From Pseudomonas parasichuanensis (GTDB lineage: Bacteria; Pseudomonadota; Gammaproteobacteria; Pseudomonadales; Pseudomonadaceae): DNA of 64,000 bases. The stretch is from NCBI RefSeq assembly GCF_021601385.1, contig NZ_BQHO01000012.1:1-64000 (forward strand), written 5' to 3'. Shown here piece after piece: positions 1-8,828 of the stretch. Under the pieces are notes generated by a model. That model had not been told where the DNA came from, ran no database searches, and saw only the letters and a program-made list of their open reading frames with translations. How positions within the stretch are numbered: position 1 is the stretch's first letter; the number at the start of each line of letters is the position of its first letter. Both the position numbers and the translations under genes were made by a program.

Positions 1-44
1 AGGTAGGGGACGAAACGGGGTGGGTCGGGGACGATCTTCTTCAT
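1..44 (-). CDS. Small hypothetical protein, N-terminus only (runs off the left edge)
   Basis: An ATG at 44 reads leftward on the minus strand as MKKIVPDPPRFVPY and continues beyond the window. A GAGG ribosome-binding motif lies about ten bases upstream. From memory, the beginning resembles small Pseudomonas proteins of the DUF3077/DUF6124 type, but only 14 codons are visible, so this is a guess. It is preceded by the structured leader at 85-243, which probably controls it. Confidence 0.5.
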   Translation of the reverse strand, partial: MKKIVPDPPRFVPY

Positions 45-84
45 GGCGAAACCTCAGTGCGTTACGGGAGCCGCCATCTCGATC

Positions 85-243
85 TTTCTCACGGATGAAG
101 GTGGCAGCCGTACGCGGGGTGAGAAACCGGTGCACTGAAGCCGGCCAGACCGAAGTCTGCCCGCGCATGGCTGCCATAAACCGAAAGCCTTGGCAGTGCA
201 GGTCGGGTTCTCACACCCGGTCACCCATTTTGGCGACCGGGTG
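85..243 (-). ncRNA. C4-like structured/antisense leader RNA
   Basis: Read on the minus strand the region folds into three elements. A hairpin has 9-bp arms at 235-243 and 214-222. A closed domain has a 7-bp stem at 194-200/131-137, with an inner tetraloop hairpin AGAC-TTCG-GTCT. A third stem, TTTCTCAC/GTGAGAAA, lies at 119-126/85-92. The single-stranded part of the middle domain (160-176) is complementary to the loop of the third (102-118) over 14 of 17 positions. This built-in antisense and target layout is what is known for the C4 RNA of phages P1/P7 and its prophage relatives. The assignment to that family is inference; a covariance-model search would settle it. An open frame of 91 codons (54-329, minus) overlaps it and may be no more than a by-product, or a leader ORF analogous to icd. 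Confidence 0.45.
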
Positions 244-431
244 AAGTTAGCCCTGAGGGATTTCCCCGACAACGCAGCAACTTCCGGCAGGCGCGTAGGA
301 TAGTTCCCAAGCCTTTTGGGCTGAAGCATTTGGTTGCAGGTTCGGAAATGTCTTACGGGGTGGGTGGTGTGGCCTTGGAGGTTCTGGCGGGCTACCGCGT
401 GAGGGCGGCCAGGTGCCTGGCGGGAGCCTTA

Positions 432-706
432 CAGCGCCTATGAGATCGAGCGCCGCCCGCGCGGCGCATCGCTGGCAAGCCAGCTCCCACATCTGTTTCG
501 GGCCAGTTATGCCTGTGAGGGTACCGCTGCCCGCCTTGGTGCATGTCTCAAGTCAGGCGGGGGGCCAGTGGTGCCCACCTCAATACCGCGTCGTGCCAAC
601 AAGGCGTACAGCGATGAAACAACAGGAGTGACTGGCCCGAAACAGATGTGGGAGCTGGCTTGCCAGCGATGCGCCGCGCGGGCGGCGCTCGATCTTATAG
701 GCGCTG
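432..706. repeat. MITE-like 275-bp palindromic element, copy 1
   Basis: The ends are inverted repeats of 76 bp (432-507 and 631-706) with a single mismatch. Each arm contains a GC-rich palindrome and a REP motif (GCTGGCAAGCCAGC). About 120 bp of unique core lies between the arms. The same arms and core recur in the opposite orientation at about 23509-23778. No transposase-like reading frame is present, so the element would be non-autonomous. Confidence 0.7.
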
Positions 707-802
707 CAAAAACATCGGCGAACACCTGGTGGCCCTCACCCAATATCCCGACGAGCACCTGGCAGCCCTCACTCAAACCTCTTGAAAGGCAACCCAGCCC
801 CC

Positions 803-2422
803 TCAAGCCGCCACCTCACTCTGCGGCTCAAAACTATCCGCCCGAGCCAACTGCCACATCCGCGAATAAAACTGCCCATTCACCTCGCCGGTCAGCAACT
901 CCCCCGGCTTGAGGAACACATGCATCTGCGAAAACAACTTGATCTCGGTCGCCGAAATCCGCCGCACCAGGTGCTTGGCCTCCAACTGTGCGGGATGCTC
1001 CAGCCCCGCCGCCGCCAGCATCTCGGCCAGTGCGCGCAAGGTGTTGTGGTGGAAGTTGAGCACCCGCTGGGCCTTGTCCGGCACCACCAGCGCGCGCTGG
1101 CGCAGGGCGTCTTGGGTGGCGACCCCGGTCGGGCACTTGTTGGTGTGGCAGCTCTGCGACTGGATGCAGCCAATGGCGAACATGAACCCACGCGCCGAGT
1201 TGGCCCAGTCGGCACCAATGGCCAGCACACTGGCGATGTCGAAGGCGCTGACGATCTTGCCGCTGGCGCCGAGCTTGATCTTGTCGCGCAGGTTCAAGCC
1301 CACCAGGGTGTTGTGCACGAACAGCAGCCCTTCGCGCAGCGGCACGCCGATATGGTCGGTGAACTCCACCGGCGCTGCGCCGGTACCGCCTTCCTTGCCA
1401 TCGACCACGATGAAGTCAGGGAGGATGCCGGTCTCCAACATGGCCTTGGCGATGCCCATGAACTCCCACGGGTGGCCCAGGCAGAACTTGAAGCCCACCG
1501 GCTTGCCGCCGGACAACTCACGCAACTGGGCGATGAACTGCATCATCTCGATGGGGGTGGAAAACGCGCTGTGGCGGGACGGCGAAATGCAGTCCTCGCC
1601 CATCAGGATGCCGCGGGTCTCGGCGATCTCCTGGGTGACCTTGTGCTTGGGCAGGATGCCGCCGTGGCCGGGCTTGGCGCCCTGGCTCATCTTGATTTCG
1701 ATCATCCGCACCTGCGGGTTCTGCGCCTGGGCGGCGAAGCGCTCGGGGTCGAAGCGCCCGTCGGGGGTACGGCAACCGAAATAGCCGCTGCCCAGCTCCC
1801 AGGTCAGGTCGCCGCCGTGCTCGCGGTGGTAGGGGCTGATGCTGCCTTCGCCGGTGTCGTGGGCGAAGTTGCCGAGCTTGGCGCCCTGGTTCAGCGCGCG
1901 GATGGCGTTGGCGCTGAGCGAGCCGAAGCTCATGGCCGAGATGTTGAAGATCGACGCCGAGTACGGCTGGGTGCACTGCGGGCCGCCCACGGTGACGCGG
2001 AAACTGGCCGGGTCGGCCAAGGGCGCCGGGCGCATGGAGTGGCCAATGAACTCGAAGCCCGACTCGTACACATCGATCAGCGTGCCGAAGGGTTTGTCCG
2101 AGGCTTCGTTCTTGGCCCGGGCATACACCAGCGAGCGCTGGGCACGGGAGAACGGCAGGGCGTCGCTGTCGGCCTCCAGCAGGTACTGGCGGATTTCCGG
2201 GCGGATGGCTTCGACCAGGTAGCGGATGTTGCCGAGGATCGGGTAGTTGCGGCGTACCGCGTGGCGCTGCTGCAGCAGGTCGAACACGCCGATCAGGCTG
2301 AGCACCCCGGTGGCCAGGGTGAAGGGCCACAACCACTCGTAGTGGAGCAGCGGCAGGCTGGCGAGGGTGAACAGCACGCAGGCGGCGAAGAAGGCGTAGC
2401 GACTGAGAAGTGACAGGCTCAT
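803..2422 (-). CDS. FMN-binding glutamate synthase family protein
   Basis: A 539-residue protein of the GltB central-domain family (Glu_synthase). Two hydrophobic segments fill roughly residues 1-55, so it is probably membrane-anchored. The FMN-site region GKEGGTGAAP is followed by a C-x5-C-x4-C motif (CIQSQSCHTNKCPTG), which in glutamate synthases holds a [3Fe-4S] cluster. The N-terminal amidotransferase and C-terminal structural domains of full GltB are absent, and no small subunit is adjacent. The true electron donor and substrate are therefore unknown. The ATG follows an AAGGA motif. It lies alone between repeats and rpmE2. Confidence 0.85.
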   Translation of the reverse strand: MSLSLLSRYAFFAACVLFTLASLPLLHYEWLWPFTLATGVLSLIGVFDLLQQRHAVRRNYPILGNIRYLVEAIRPEIRQYLLEADSDALPFSRAQRSLVYARAKNEASDKPFGTLIDVYESGFEFIGHSMRPAPLADPASFRVTVGGPQCTQPYSASIFNISAMSFGSLSANAIRALNQGAKLGNFAHDTGEGSISPYHREHGGDLTWELGSGYFGCRTPDGRFDPERFAAQAQNPQVRMIEIKMSQGAKPGHGGILPKHKVTQEIAETRGILMGEDCISPSRHSAFSTPIEMMQFIAQLRELSGGKPVGFKFCLGHPWEFMGIAKAMLETGILPDFIVVDGKEGGTGAAPVEFTDHIGVPLREGLLFVHNTLVGLNLRDKIKLGASGKIVSAFDIASVLAIGADWANSARGFMFAIGCIQSQSCHTNKCPTGVATQDALRQRALVVPDKAQRVLNFHHNTLRALAEMLAAAGLEHPAQLEAKHLVRRISATEIKLFSQMHVFLKPGELLTGEVNGQFYSRMWQLARADSFEPQSEVAA

Positions 2423-2562
2423 ACGGGGTCCTTGCGAATGGCTCGGTCAGGCTCAGGGCCTGGGGCGAACCCCGACCATAGCCCGCTGGCCGGCCCATGG
2501 CCAGCCTGGTGCGGCGCAGGAAAAATGAAAAGATGGGTATCGAAAATCATTCGCGATAATAT

Positions 2563-2580
2563 ATGTTATAAAGTATCACT
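2563..2580. promoter_or_regulatory. Zur-like operator upstream of rpmE2
   Basis: GTTATA-AAG-TATCAC forms an imperfect palindrome 24 bp before the rpmE2 start, within an AT-rich promoter-like stretch. It resembles the proteobacterial Zur box, whose core is GTTATA-N2-TATAAC. Zinc-free L31 paralogues are classic Zur targets, which agrees with the placement. The spacing and one half-site deviate from consensus. Confidence 0.55.
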
Positions 2581-2602
2581 TTGATCCCGAGGAGTACCCA
2601 CC

Positions 2603-2860
2603 ATGAAAGCTGGCATCCACCCCGCGTACCGCACCGTGCTGTTCCACGACACCGCTGCCGATGTGTACTTCTTGATCGGCTCGACCGTCGATACCGATCG
2701 CACCCAGCAGCACAGCGATGGCCAGACCTACCCCTATGTGGCGCTGGATGTGTCCAGCGCTTCGCACCCGGTGTACACCGGTCAGCAGCGCAAGACCACG
2801 GTGGAAGGGCGGGTGGCAGGCTTCAACAAGCGCTTTGCCGGCTTCCAGGCCAAACGCTGA
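2603..2860 (+). CDS. rpmE2: Type B (zinc-independent) 50S ribosomal protein L31
   Basis: An 85-residue protein starting [10 protein letters not shown]. It lacks the CxxC zinc-binding cysteines of the housekeeping L31, which marks the C-minus (RpmE2/YkgM) class. Family knowledge: it replaces zinc-containing L31 in the large ribosomal subunit during zinc starvation and so frees zinc. A GAGGAG ribosome-binding site sits at 2589-2594. The Zur-like box upstream fits derepression under low zinc. It is followed by a REP hairpin. Confidence 0.93.
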   Translation: MKAGIHPAYRTVLFHDTAADVYFLIGSTVDTDRTQQHSDGQTYPYVALDVSSASHPVYTGQQRKTTVEGRVAGFNKRFAGFQAKR

Positions 2861-2904
2861 GCTTGTGGGGATTGCCCAGCCATTCGCCCATAGCACTGGA
2901 TTCT

Positions 2905-2990
2905 TGTGGGAGCGGGTTCACCCGCGAAGCAGGCGACGCGGTGGATGGCACCGGCCTTGCCGGTGTTCGCGGGTAAACCCGCTCCCACAA
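2905..2990. repeat. REP palindrome pair
   Basis: The inverted arms begin TTGTGGGAGCGGGTT and end AACCCGCTCCCACAA, with an inner GGCACCGGC/GCCGGTG hairpin. This is a typical P. putida-type REP doublet lying between rpmE2 and the convergent lhr. It may also serve as a transcription stop. Confidence 0.75.
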
Positions 2991-3022
2991 CTTCCTGCTA
3001 AATCAATTGGTCCCATGCAGTT

Positions 3023-6000
3023 TTACGAGAGCAGTGGCGTACCGCGCAGTAGATGCTGGCGCCAACGATCCTGCTCGGTGGCCGACGCCTCAACCAGATA
3101 CTGATACTTCCCCGCCACCCGGCACGCTACCGCCACCCCATCCCGGTACAACAGCCGATTGCCGCTCACCGCCGGCACCTTGGCCCCCGGCAGCAACGTG
3201 CCCAACAGGTTCAACGGATCACAACCACTCACCACCACCAACGCCCCGTCCGCTTCGCGCCTGCGCACCTGGCGCAACACCCCGATGGCCTCGGGCAAGG
3301 CGAACTGCTCGCCGGCCAGCCCGGCGATGAAGCGCCCGCCACGGATCTCACCGCGCGCTTCGAGGCGGTGATAGCACTGCAGCAACTCACGCCACGCCGG
3401 CAGCACATCGCTCTCGCGCTCCAGCAGGCGCCAGCACACCACGCCGTAGCGGCGCAGCAGGCTGCGGGCGATATGCTCCAGGCGCAGGTCGTTGTCCACG
3501 TCGCTGCCCGCGCGGCGCAGCAGCGCCCAGCGCCCGGCATGGGCCATGGCACTCGACAGCGGCGGATGCCCGCGCCGGCTGCTGCGCGAAGCGCGTTTGG
3601 CCGCCGGGGTGATCAGGCTGCGCAGGCCACTGAAACCGTCGGCGCTGGCCAGGCCAAAGCCGACCAGCTCCTGCAGCGCGGTCTCCAGCTCGCTGGGCAG
3701 CAGGTGAGCCTCGTGGGTCAGTTCGTCGAAGAACAGGGCGTCGTGGGCCTGCAAGCTTTGCAGCACGCGTTGGCCCCGCGGCGACAGCTGTTCGGGATCC
3801 GGCGTGGGCGCAAGGCTGCGCCACAACCCAAGCTGCTCGCGTGGCAGCAGCACCAGGGGTGTGCTGGTCAAGGTGCTGGCCGAAGCCGAGGCCGCCAAAC
3901 GGCTCCAGGCCCACTGGCCGCTACGGCAGGCATCGTCCAGCCAGTGCGGGCTGTAGTCCTTGATCCGCGCTGGTAACAGTTCCGCCTCCCAGGCGCCGGC
4001 AGCAGCCGGGAAACCTTGCAACTGGCCGAGCACCTCGCCCACGGCCTGCGGGCCACGCAGGCGCTCTTCGCCGGCCAGGTGCTGCCAGTCGAACAGAAAA
4101 CGCATGAAATCCTGCAGGCTGACTGGTTCGATCTCGCGGCGCAGGCGCTTGACCGTGTAGCGGTGGATGCGCGCCAGCAGGTGCCGTTCGCACCACTGCA
4201 CGGCGCGCTCACCCGGGTTGAACAGGCCGCGCAGCACGTAGCCTTCGGCTTCCAATCGGGCCAGGGCCTGCTCGCAGTCGCTCAAGGCACAACCCAGCGG
4301 GGTGGCAGCTTGGGCGAGGGTCAAGGGGCCGAACCCGCCCAGCCGGGCCCGCAGCAGTTCGGTCAACGCGGTGTCCTGCTCAAAAGGCTGGTCGAAGCCC
4401 GGCAGCGCTGGCAACACCGGCTCCAGGCGAGCGTCGGGGAACACTGCGTTGATCTGGCAAAGCCGCTCACGGGCCAGCCACAAAGGCTGCCCGCCCGCCT
4501 GCAGGCGGCACGCCCTGCCGGCCTGCGCCAGTTGCCCAAGCAGGGCTATCCACCCGGGGTTGGCTTCGGCTTCGGCCTGGGTGATCACACCCAGGCTCAT
4601 CAAGGATTCATGCAGTTCATCGGGGTTGGTCGCCTGTGGCCAGGCTTCGGCCTGCACGGCGCTGATGGCATCCGGGTCCAGCGCACCGAGGTCGTCGCTG
4701 CTGTGCACCTCGTTCCAGCGGCGATTGAGCACGGCCTGGGTCCGCCGCTCTTCAAGCGGGGCATCGTCGAGGAAGGTGTAGGGCCGGGCGTTGAGGATTG
4801 CCGAGGCCAGCGGTGACGGCGCCGGCAGGTCGCGGCTGAGCAGGCGGATGCCGCCGGCCTCCATGCGCTGCAACAGCGCCAGCCAGCCCTCGCTGTCCAT
4901 GGCTTGGTGCAGGCAGTCGTCGAGGGTCTGTTCGACCAGCGGGTGGTCAGGAATCTGCCGCTCGCCGACCAGGTTCTCAAGGCAGGCGATCTGGTCGGGG
5001 AACACCGCGGCTATCAGGTCTTCGCTTTTCATCCGCTGGATCTGCGGTGGCACCTTGCGCCCGCCCACATAGCGCGGCAACGCCATTGCCACCGCCGCGC
5101 ACCAGCGCCAGCGCACGCCGAACAGCGGTGCGTCGAGCAGGGCCTGGACCAGGATCGGCTCGGCCGTGCGGCTGTTCAGGTAACGCCAGACCTCGTCCAG
5201 CTCGAAACTGTGGCTGTCGGACAGCGACAGCACGATGGCATCCTCGCTGGCCGCCGCCTGCAGCTCGAAATTGAACGTACGGCAGAAGCGCTTGCGCAGG
5301 GCCAGGCCCCAGGCGCGGTTGATGCGGCTGCCGTAGGGCGAGTGAATGATCAGCTGGGTGCCGCCGGACGCGTCGAAGAAGCGCTCCATCACCAGGGTTT
5401 GCTGCGAGGGCAGGGCGCCGAGTACCTGCCAGGTGCGGCCGAGGTAGTCGAGCAACTGCTGGGCGCAGCCTTCATCCAGGTCATAGGCGCTACGCAGCCA
5501 ACCCAGCGCCTGGTCAAAATCGCCGTTCTGCAGCTGTTCATCAAGGCGTGCCTGCAGCCGCGCGACCGCGGCCGACAGCTCGTCGCTGCGCGCGGGCGCC
5601 TCGCCGAGCCAGAACGGAAGTGTCGGTGGCTGGCCGCCGGCATCCTCGACCCGCACCCGCCCGGGCTCTACCCGCAGGATGCGGTAGGAGGCGTTGCCCA
5701 GCTGGAAGATATCGCCGGCGATGCTTTCTACCGCGAAGTCTTCGTTGACGCTGCCGATGTTCAGCGCCTGGGGTTCGAGCAGTACGGCGTAGTCGGCGGT
5801 TTCGGGGATGGTGCCGGCGCTGGTCAACGCGGTCAGCTGGCTACCGCGACGCCCGCGCAGGCTGGCGCTGACCGCATCCCGGTGCAGGTAGGCGCTGCGC
5901 ACGCCCTGGCGGCCGTTGTAACCGTCGGCCAGCATGCGCAGCAGGGCCTGGTAGTGGCCTTCATCGAGGGTGGCGTAGGGGGTGGCCTGGCGTAGCAGGT

Positions 6001-7312
6001 TGAACAGCGCGCGCTCGTCCCAGGGCTGGTTGCTCACTTCGGCGACGATCTGCTGGGCGAGCACGTCCAGCGGCGCTGCCGGGATATGCAATGCGTCGAG
6101 TTCGCCCCGGCGCACACAGTCGAGCAAGGCGACGCATTCGATCAGCTCGTCCCGCGAGGTGGGGAACAGCCGGCCCTTGGGTACGCCATCGACCTGATGC
6201 CCGGAGCGCCCGACGCGCTGCAAAAAGGCGGCGATCGAGCCGGGCGAGGCGATCTGGCAGACCAGGTCGACATCGCCGATATCAATGCCCAGCTCCAGCG
6301 AGGCGGTGCTGACCAGCACCTGCAATTCGCCGGCCTTGAGCTGCCGTTCGGCCTTCAGGCGGTGTTCCTTGGCCAGGCTGCCGTGGTGCGCGGCCACGGC
6401 GGCGTTGCCCAGGCGCTCGCCCAGGTGGCGGGTGAGCCGTTCGGCCAGGCGCCGGGTGTTGACGAAGATCAGCGTGGTGCGGTGCTGGCGGGCCAGCGCG
6501 GCAAGGCGCTCATAGACCAATGCCCAGGCATCGGTGGCCATGACCGCGCCCAGCGGCACCGGCGGCACTTCAAGGGCCAGGTCGCGCTGGCGCACATGGC
6601 CGATGTCGACGATGGCGCAGGGGCGCTGGTGGCCGGCCAGAAACTGCGCGACCCGCTCCACCGGGCGTTGGGTCGCCGACAGGCCGATGCGCCGCAAGGG
6701 CCGGCCTGCCAAGGCTTGAAGGCGTTCCAGGGTCAAGGCCAGGTGGCTGCCGCGCTTGTTGCCGGCCAGGGCGTGGATCTCGTCGACGATCACCGTGTGT
6801 ACGCCGGCCAGGCCTTCGCGGCCCGATGCCGAGCCCATCAGCACGTACAGCGATTCCGGCGTGGTCACCAGGATGTGCGGGGCCAGCTTGCGCATGGCCG
6901 CGCGTTCTTTCTGCAGGGTGTCGCCGGTGCGTACTGCCGTGGTGATGCGTGGGGCCTTGAGGCCGAGCTGCTCGACCTGCTGGCGGATGCCTTCGAGCGG
7001 GGCCTCGAGGTTCAGGCGGATATCGTTGGACAGTGCCTTGAGTGGCGAGACGTACACCACCTGGGTTTGCGCCGGCAGTTCACCGCCGTGTTCCAGCCCT
7101 TGGCGCAGCAGTTCGTCGAGCACGGCGAGGAAGGCGCTCAGGGTCTTGCCCGAGCCGGTCGGCGCGGCCAGCAGCATTGACTGGCCCGCGTGGATCAGCG
7201 GCCAGGCGCCGGCCTGGGCCTCGGTGACCGTGGCGAAACGTTGGCGGAACCAGGTGGCCACGGCGGGGTGAAACAGGCCGAGCACCGGGTGCTGGTGGGC
7301 GGGGAGGTTCAT
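3023..7312 (-). CDS. lhr: Large ATP-dependent helicase Lhr
   Basis: A 1429-residue superfamily 2 helicase. Walker A (APTGSGKT) is at residues 50-57 and DEIH at 177-180, followed by GLSATQ (motif III) and the C-terminal RecA motifs, including LQRVGRSGH. The long C-terminal half matches the full-length Lhr architecture (winged helix, beta-barrel and Lhr-CTD). Lhr unwinds RNA:DNA and DNA structures and is linked to DNA repair. I start at the ATG at 7312: an in-frame extension to 7399 would only translate REP sequence (MGAGLPAM...). The ribosome-binding site is weak. It is divergent from the Nudix gene. Confidence 0.93.
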   Translation of the reverse strand: MNLPAHQHPVLGLFHPAVATWFRQRFATVTEAQAGAWPLIHAGQSMLLAAPTGSGKTLSAFLAVLDELLRQGLEHGGELPAQTQVVYVSPLKALSNDIRLNLEAPLEGIRQQVEQLGLKAPRITTAVRTGDTLQKERAAMRKLAPHILVTTPESLYVLMGSASGREGLAGVHTVIVDEIHALAGNKRGSHLALTLERLQALAGRPLRRIGLSATQRPVERVAQFLAGHQRPCAIVDIGHVRQRDLALEVPPVPLGAVMATDAWALVYERLAALARQHRTTLIFVNTRRLAERLTRHLGERLGNAAVAAHHGSLAKEHRLKAERQLKAGELQVLVSTASLELGIDIGDVDLVCQIASPGSIAAFLQRVGRSGHQVDGVPKGRLFPTSRDELIECVALLDCVRRGELDALHIPAAPLDVLAQQIVAEVSNQPWDERALFNLLRQATPYATLDEGHYQALLRMLADGYNGRQGVRSAYLHRDAVSASLRGRRGSQLTALTSAGTIPETADYAVLLEPQALNIGSVNEDFAVESIAGDIFQLGNASYRILRVEPGRVRVEDAGGQPPTLPFWLGEAPARSDELSAAVARLQARLDEQLQNGDFDQALGWLRSAYDLDEGCAQQLLDYLGRTWQVLGALPSQQTLVMERFFDASGGTQLIIHSPYGSRINRAWGLALRKRFCRTFNFELQAAASEDAIVLSLSDSHSFELDEVWRYLNSRTAEPILVQALLDAPLFGVRWRWCAAVAMALPRYVGGRKVPPQIQRMKSEDLIAAVFPDQIACLENLVGERQIPDHPLVEQTLDDCLHQAMDSEGWLALLQRMEAGGIRLLSRDLPAPSPLASAILNARPYTFLDDAPLEERRTQAVLNRRWNEVHSSDDLGALDPDAISAVQAEAWPQATNPDELHESLMSLGVITQAEAEANPGWIALLGQLAQAGRACRLQAGGQPLWLARERLCQINAVFPDARLEPVLPALPGFDQPFEQDTALTELLRARLGGFGPLTLAQAATPLGCALSDCEQALARLEAEGYVLRGLFNPGERAVQWCERHLLARIHRYTVKRLRREIEPVSLQDFMRFLFDWQHLAGEERLRGPQAVGEVLGQLQGFPAAAGAWEAELLPARIKDYSPHWLDDACRSGQWAWSRLAASASASTLTSTPLVLLPREQLGLWRSLAPTPDPEQLSPRGQRVLQSLQAHDALFFDELTHEAHLLPSELETALQELVGFGLASADGFSGLRSLITPAAKRASRSSRRGHPPLSSAMAHAGRWALLRRAGSDVDNDLRLEHIARSLLRRYGVVCWRLLERESDVLPAWRELLQCYHRLEARGEIRGGRFIAGLAGEQFALPEAIGVLRQVRRREADGALVVVSGCDPLNLLGTLLPGAKVPAVSGNRLLYRDGVAVACRVAGKYQYLVEASATEQDRWRQHLLRGTPLLS

Positions 7313-7375
7313 GGAGGGGTTATGGCGCGTTGCAGGCGGATAGGCAAGGGGCCGTTCGTCTGCCTGATCGAGCCC

Positions 7376-7445
7376 CATCGCTGGCAAGCCAGCTCCCACA
7401 GGGACCGCGCCATCCTCAATGTGGGAGCTGGCTTGCCAGCGATGA
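7376..7445. repeat. REP palindrome pair between lhr and the Nudix gene
   Basis: Two copies of CATCGCTGGCAAGCCAGCT face each other around a short spacer. The motif is the same as in the arms of the element at 432-706. Confidence 0.8.
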
Positions 7446-7492
7446 GGCCCGATCAGGTATCCTGCGGCCCCTGTTCACCCAGAGGCCGCCCC

Positions 7493-7906
7493 ATGCCCAA
7501 TACCATCCACATCGCCGCCGCGCTGTTGACCGATCCGCAAGGCCGTACCCTGCTGGTGCGCAAGCGCGGCACCCTGGCCTTCATGCAGCCGGGTGGCAAG
7601 ATCGATGCGGGGGAGTCAGCGGCCCAGGCACTGGCGCGTGAACTGCACGAGGAACTGGGGCTGCGCATCGACCCGGCACAGGCCACGCACCTGGGCAGTT
7701 TCAGCGCCCCGGCCGCCAACGAGCCAGGATTCGTGGTCAAGGCCGAGCTGTTCCGCGTCGACAGCGCCGAGGCCGTGACCCCGGCAGCGGAAATCGAAGA
7801 AGTGGTGTGGCTGGCCGCCAGCGACACGCCAGCCCTGAACCTGGCGCCGCTGACCCGCGACCTGATCCTGCCGCTGTGGCGCCAGGGCCTCAACGCACCG
7901 CGCTGA
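7493..7906 (+). CDS. Nudix hydrolase
   Basis: A 137-residue protein with the Nudix box GGKIDAGESAAQALAREL-HEELG, giving G-x5-E-x7-REL-x-EE-x-G. The family hydrolyses nucleoside diphosphates linked to another moiety (oxidised dNTPs, sugar nucleotides and others); the substrate here cannot be told. The ATG at 7493 opens a compact single-domain protein. The 3' end overlaps the convergent metR by 17 bp. Confidence 0.88.
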   Translation: MPNTIHIAAALLTDPQGRTLLVRKRGTLAFMQPGGKIDAGESAAQALARELHEELGLRIDPAQATHLGSFSAPAANEPGFVVKAELFRVDSAEAVTPAAEIEEVVWLAASDTPALNLAPLTRDLILPLWRQGLNAPR

Positions 7907-8807
7907 CCCCGTCGAGGGTGGCGAACGAAGTGTCCTTGGCGGTCAGCAGGAAGTCGCGCATGTAGGGCGCATCGAGCATGTCGGTGCGCACCGCCGCGTA
8001 CAGCGTGGCGAACAGGCCTTTTTCCCCCAGGCGCTTGCCCTTCACGTATCCGCGCGAGCTGTACTCGTGCAGCGCCCAGTGCGGCATGCCGCACACGCCA
8101 CGGCCGCTGGCCACCAGTTGCATCATCATTACCGTCAGCTCCGAGGTGCGCACCGCTGCCGGCTCCATGTCGGCCGGCTCGAGGAAGCGGGTGAAGATGT
8201 CGAGGCGGTCGCGCTCCACCGGGTAGGTGATCAGGGTCTGGTCGAGCAGGTCCTGGGGCACGATGTAGGGCTTGCTGGCCAGCGGGTGCTGGTTGGCCAC
8301 GGCCAGCATGGCTTCATAGGTGAACAGCGGCACATAGGTGATGCCGGCCAGGTCCAGCGGGTCGGAAGTCACCACCAGGTCGAGGTCGCCGCGGGCCAGG
8401 GCCGGCAGCGGGGCGAAGGCGAAGCCCGAGGCCAGGTCCAGCTCCACCTCCGGCCAGGCGTCGCGGAACTGGTCGATGGTCGGCATCAGCCACTGGAAGC
8501 AGCTGTGGCACTCGATGGCCATGTGCAGGCGCCCGGCGGTGCCGCCGGCCAGCCGCGCGATATCGCGCTCGGCGCCGCGCAGCAGCGGCAGGGTGGCATC
8601 GGCCAGTTGCAGCAGGCGCAGCCCGGCGCTGGTGAAGCGGATCGGCTTGGTCTTGCGCACGAACAGCGGCAAGCCCAGGCGCTCTTCCAGCTCCTTGAAC
8701 TGGTGCGACAGCGCCGATTGTGTCAGGTGCAGGCGCTCGGCGGCTTCCACCAGGCTGTCGGCCTCGCGCAGGGCATGAAGGGTTTTCAGGTGACGGATTT
8801 CCAGCAC
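7890..8807 (-). CDS. metR: LysR-type regulator MetR
   Basis: A 305-residue LysR regulator with an N-terminal winged HTH (LTQSALSHQFKELEERLG) and an effector domain. The whole protein follows E. coli MetR, for example the signature IECHSCFQWLMPTI. MetR activates methionine biosynthesis genes with homocysteine as co-effector. No met gene is adjacent, so targets are elsewhere. The upstream region contains TGAAAAATATTTGA directly before the gene, close to the MetR site TGAA-N5-TTCA. This may mediate autoregulation. Confidence 0.9.
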   Translation of the reverse strand: MLEIRHLKTLHALREADSLVEAAERLHLTQSALSHQFKELEERLGLPLFVRKTKPIRFTSAGLRLLQLADATLPLLRGAERDIARLAGGTAGRLHMAIECHSCFQWLMPTIDQFRDAWPEVELDLASGFAFAPLPALARGDLDLVVTSDPLDLAGITYVPLFTYEAMLAVANQHPLASKPYIVPQDLLDQTLITYPVERDRLDIFTRFLEPADMEPAAVRTSELTVMMMQLVASGRGVCGMPHWALHEYSSRGYVKGKRLGEKGLFATLYAAVRTDMLDAPYMRDFLLTAKDTSFATLDGVSAVR

Positions 8808-8828
8808 AAGGGCTCCGTGAAAAATATT

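Noticed and set aside
54-329. 91-codon minus-strand frame
   Set aside because: It coincides with the structured RNA and has no protein-family signal I can defend. I mention it only as a possible leader ORF under the RNA feature.
782-2413. Long plus-strand open frame of 543 codons
   Set aside because: It is the antisense shadow of the glutamate-synthase-like gene: composition is His/Arg/Gly-rich, no ribosome-binding site, no family resemblance.
7313-7399. N-terminal extension of Lhr (MGAGLPAM…)
   Set aside because: These codons translate a REP palindrome; the conserved helicase sequence begins after 7312.
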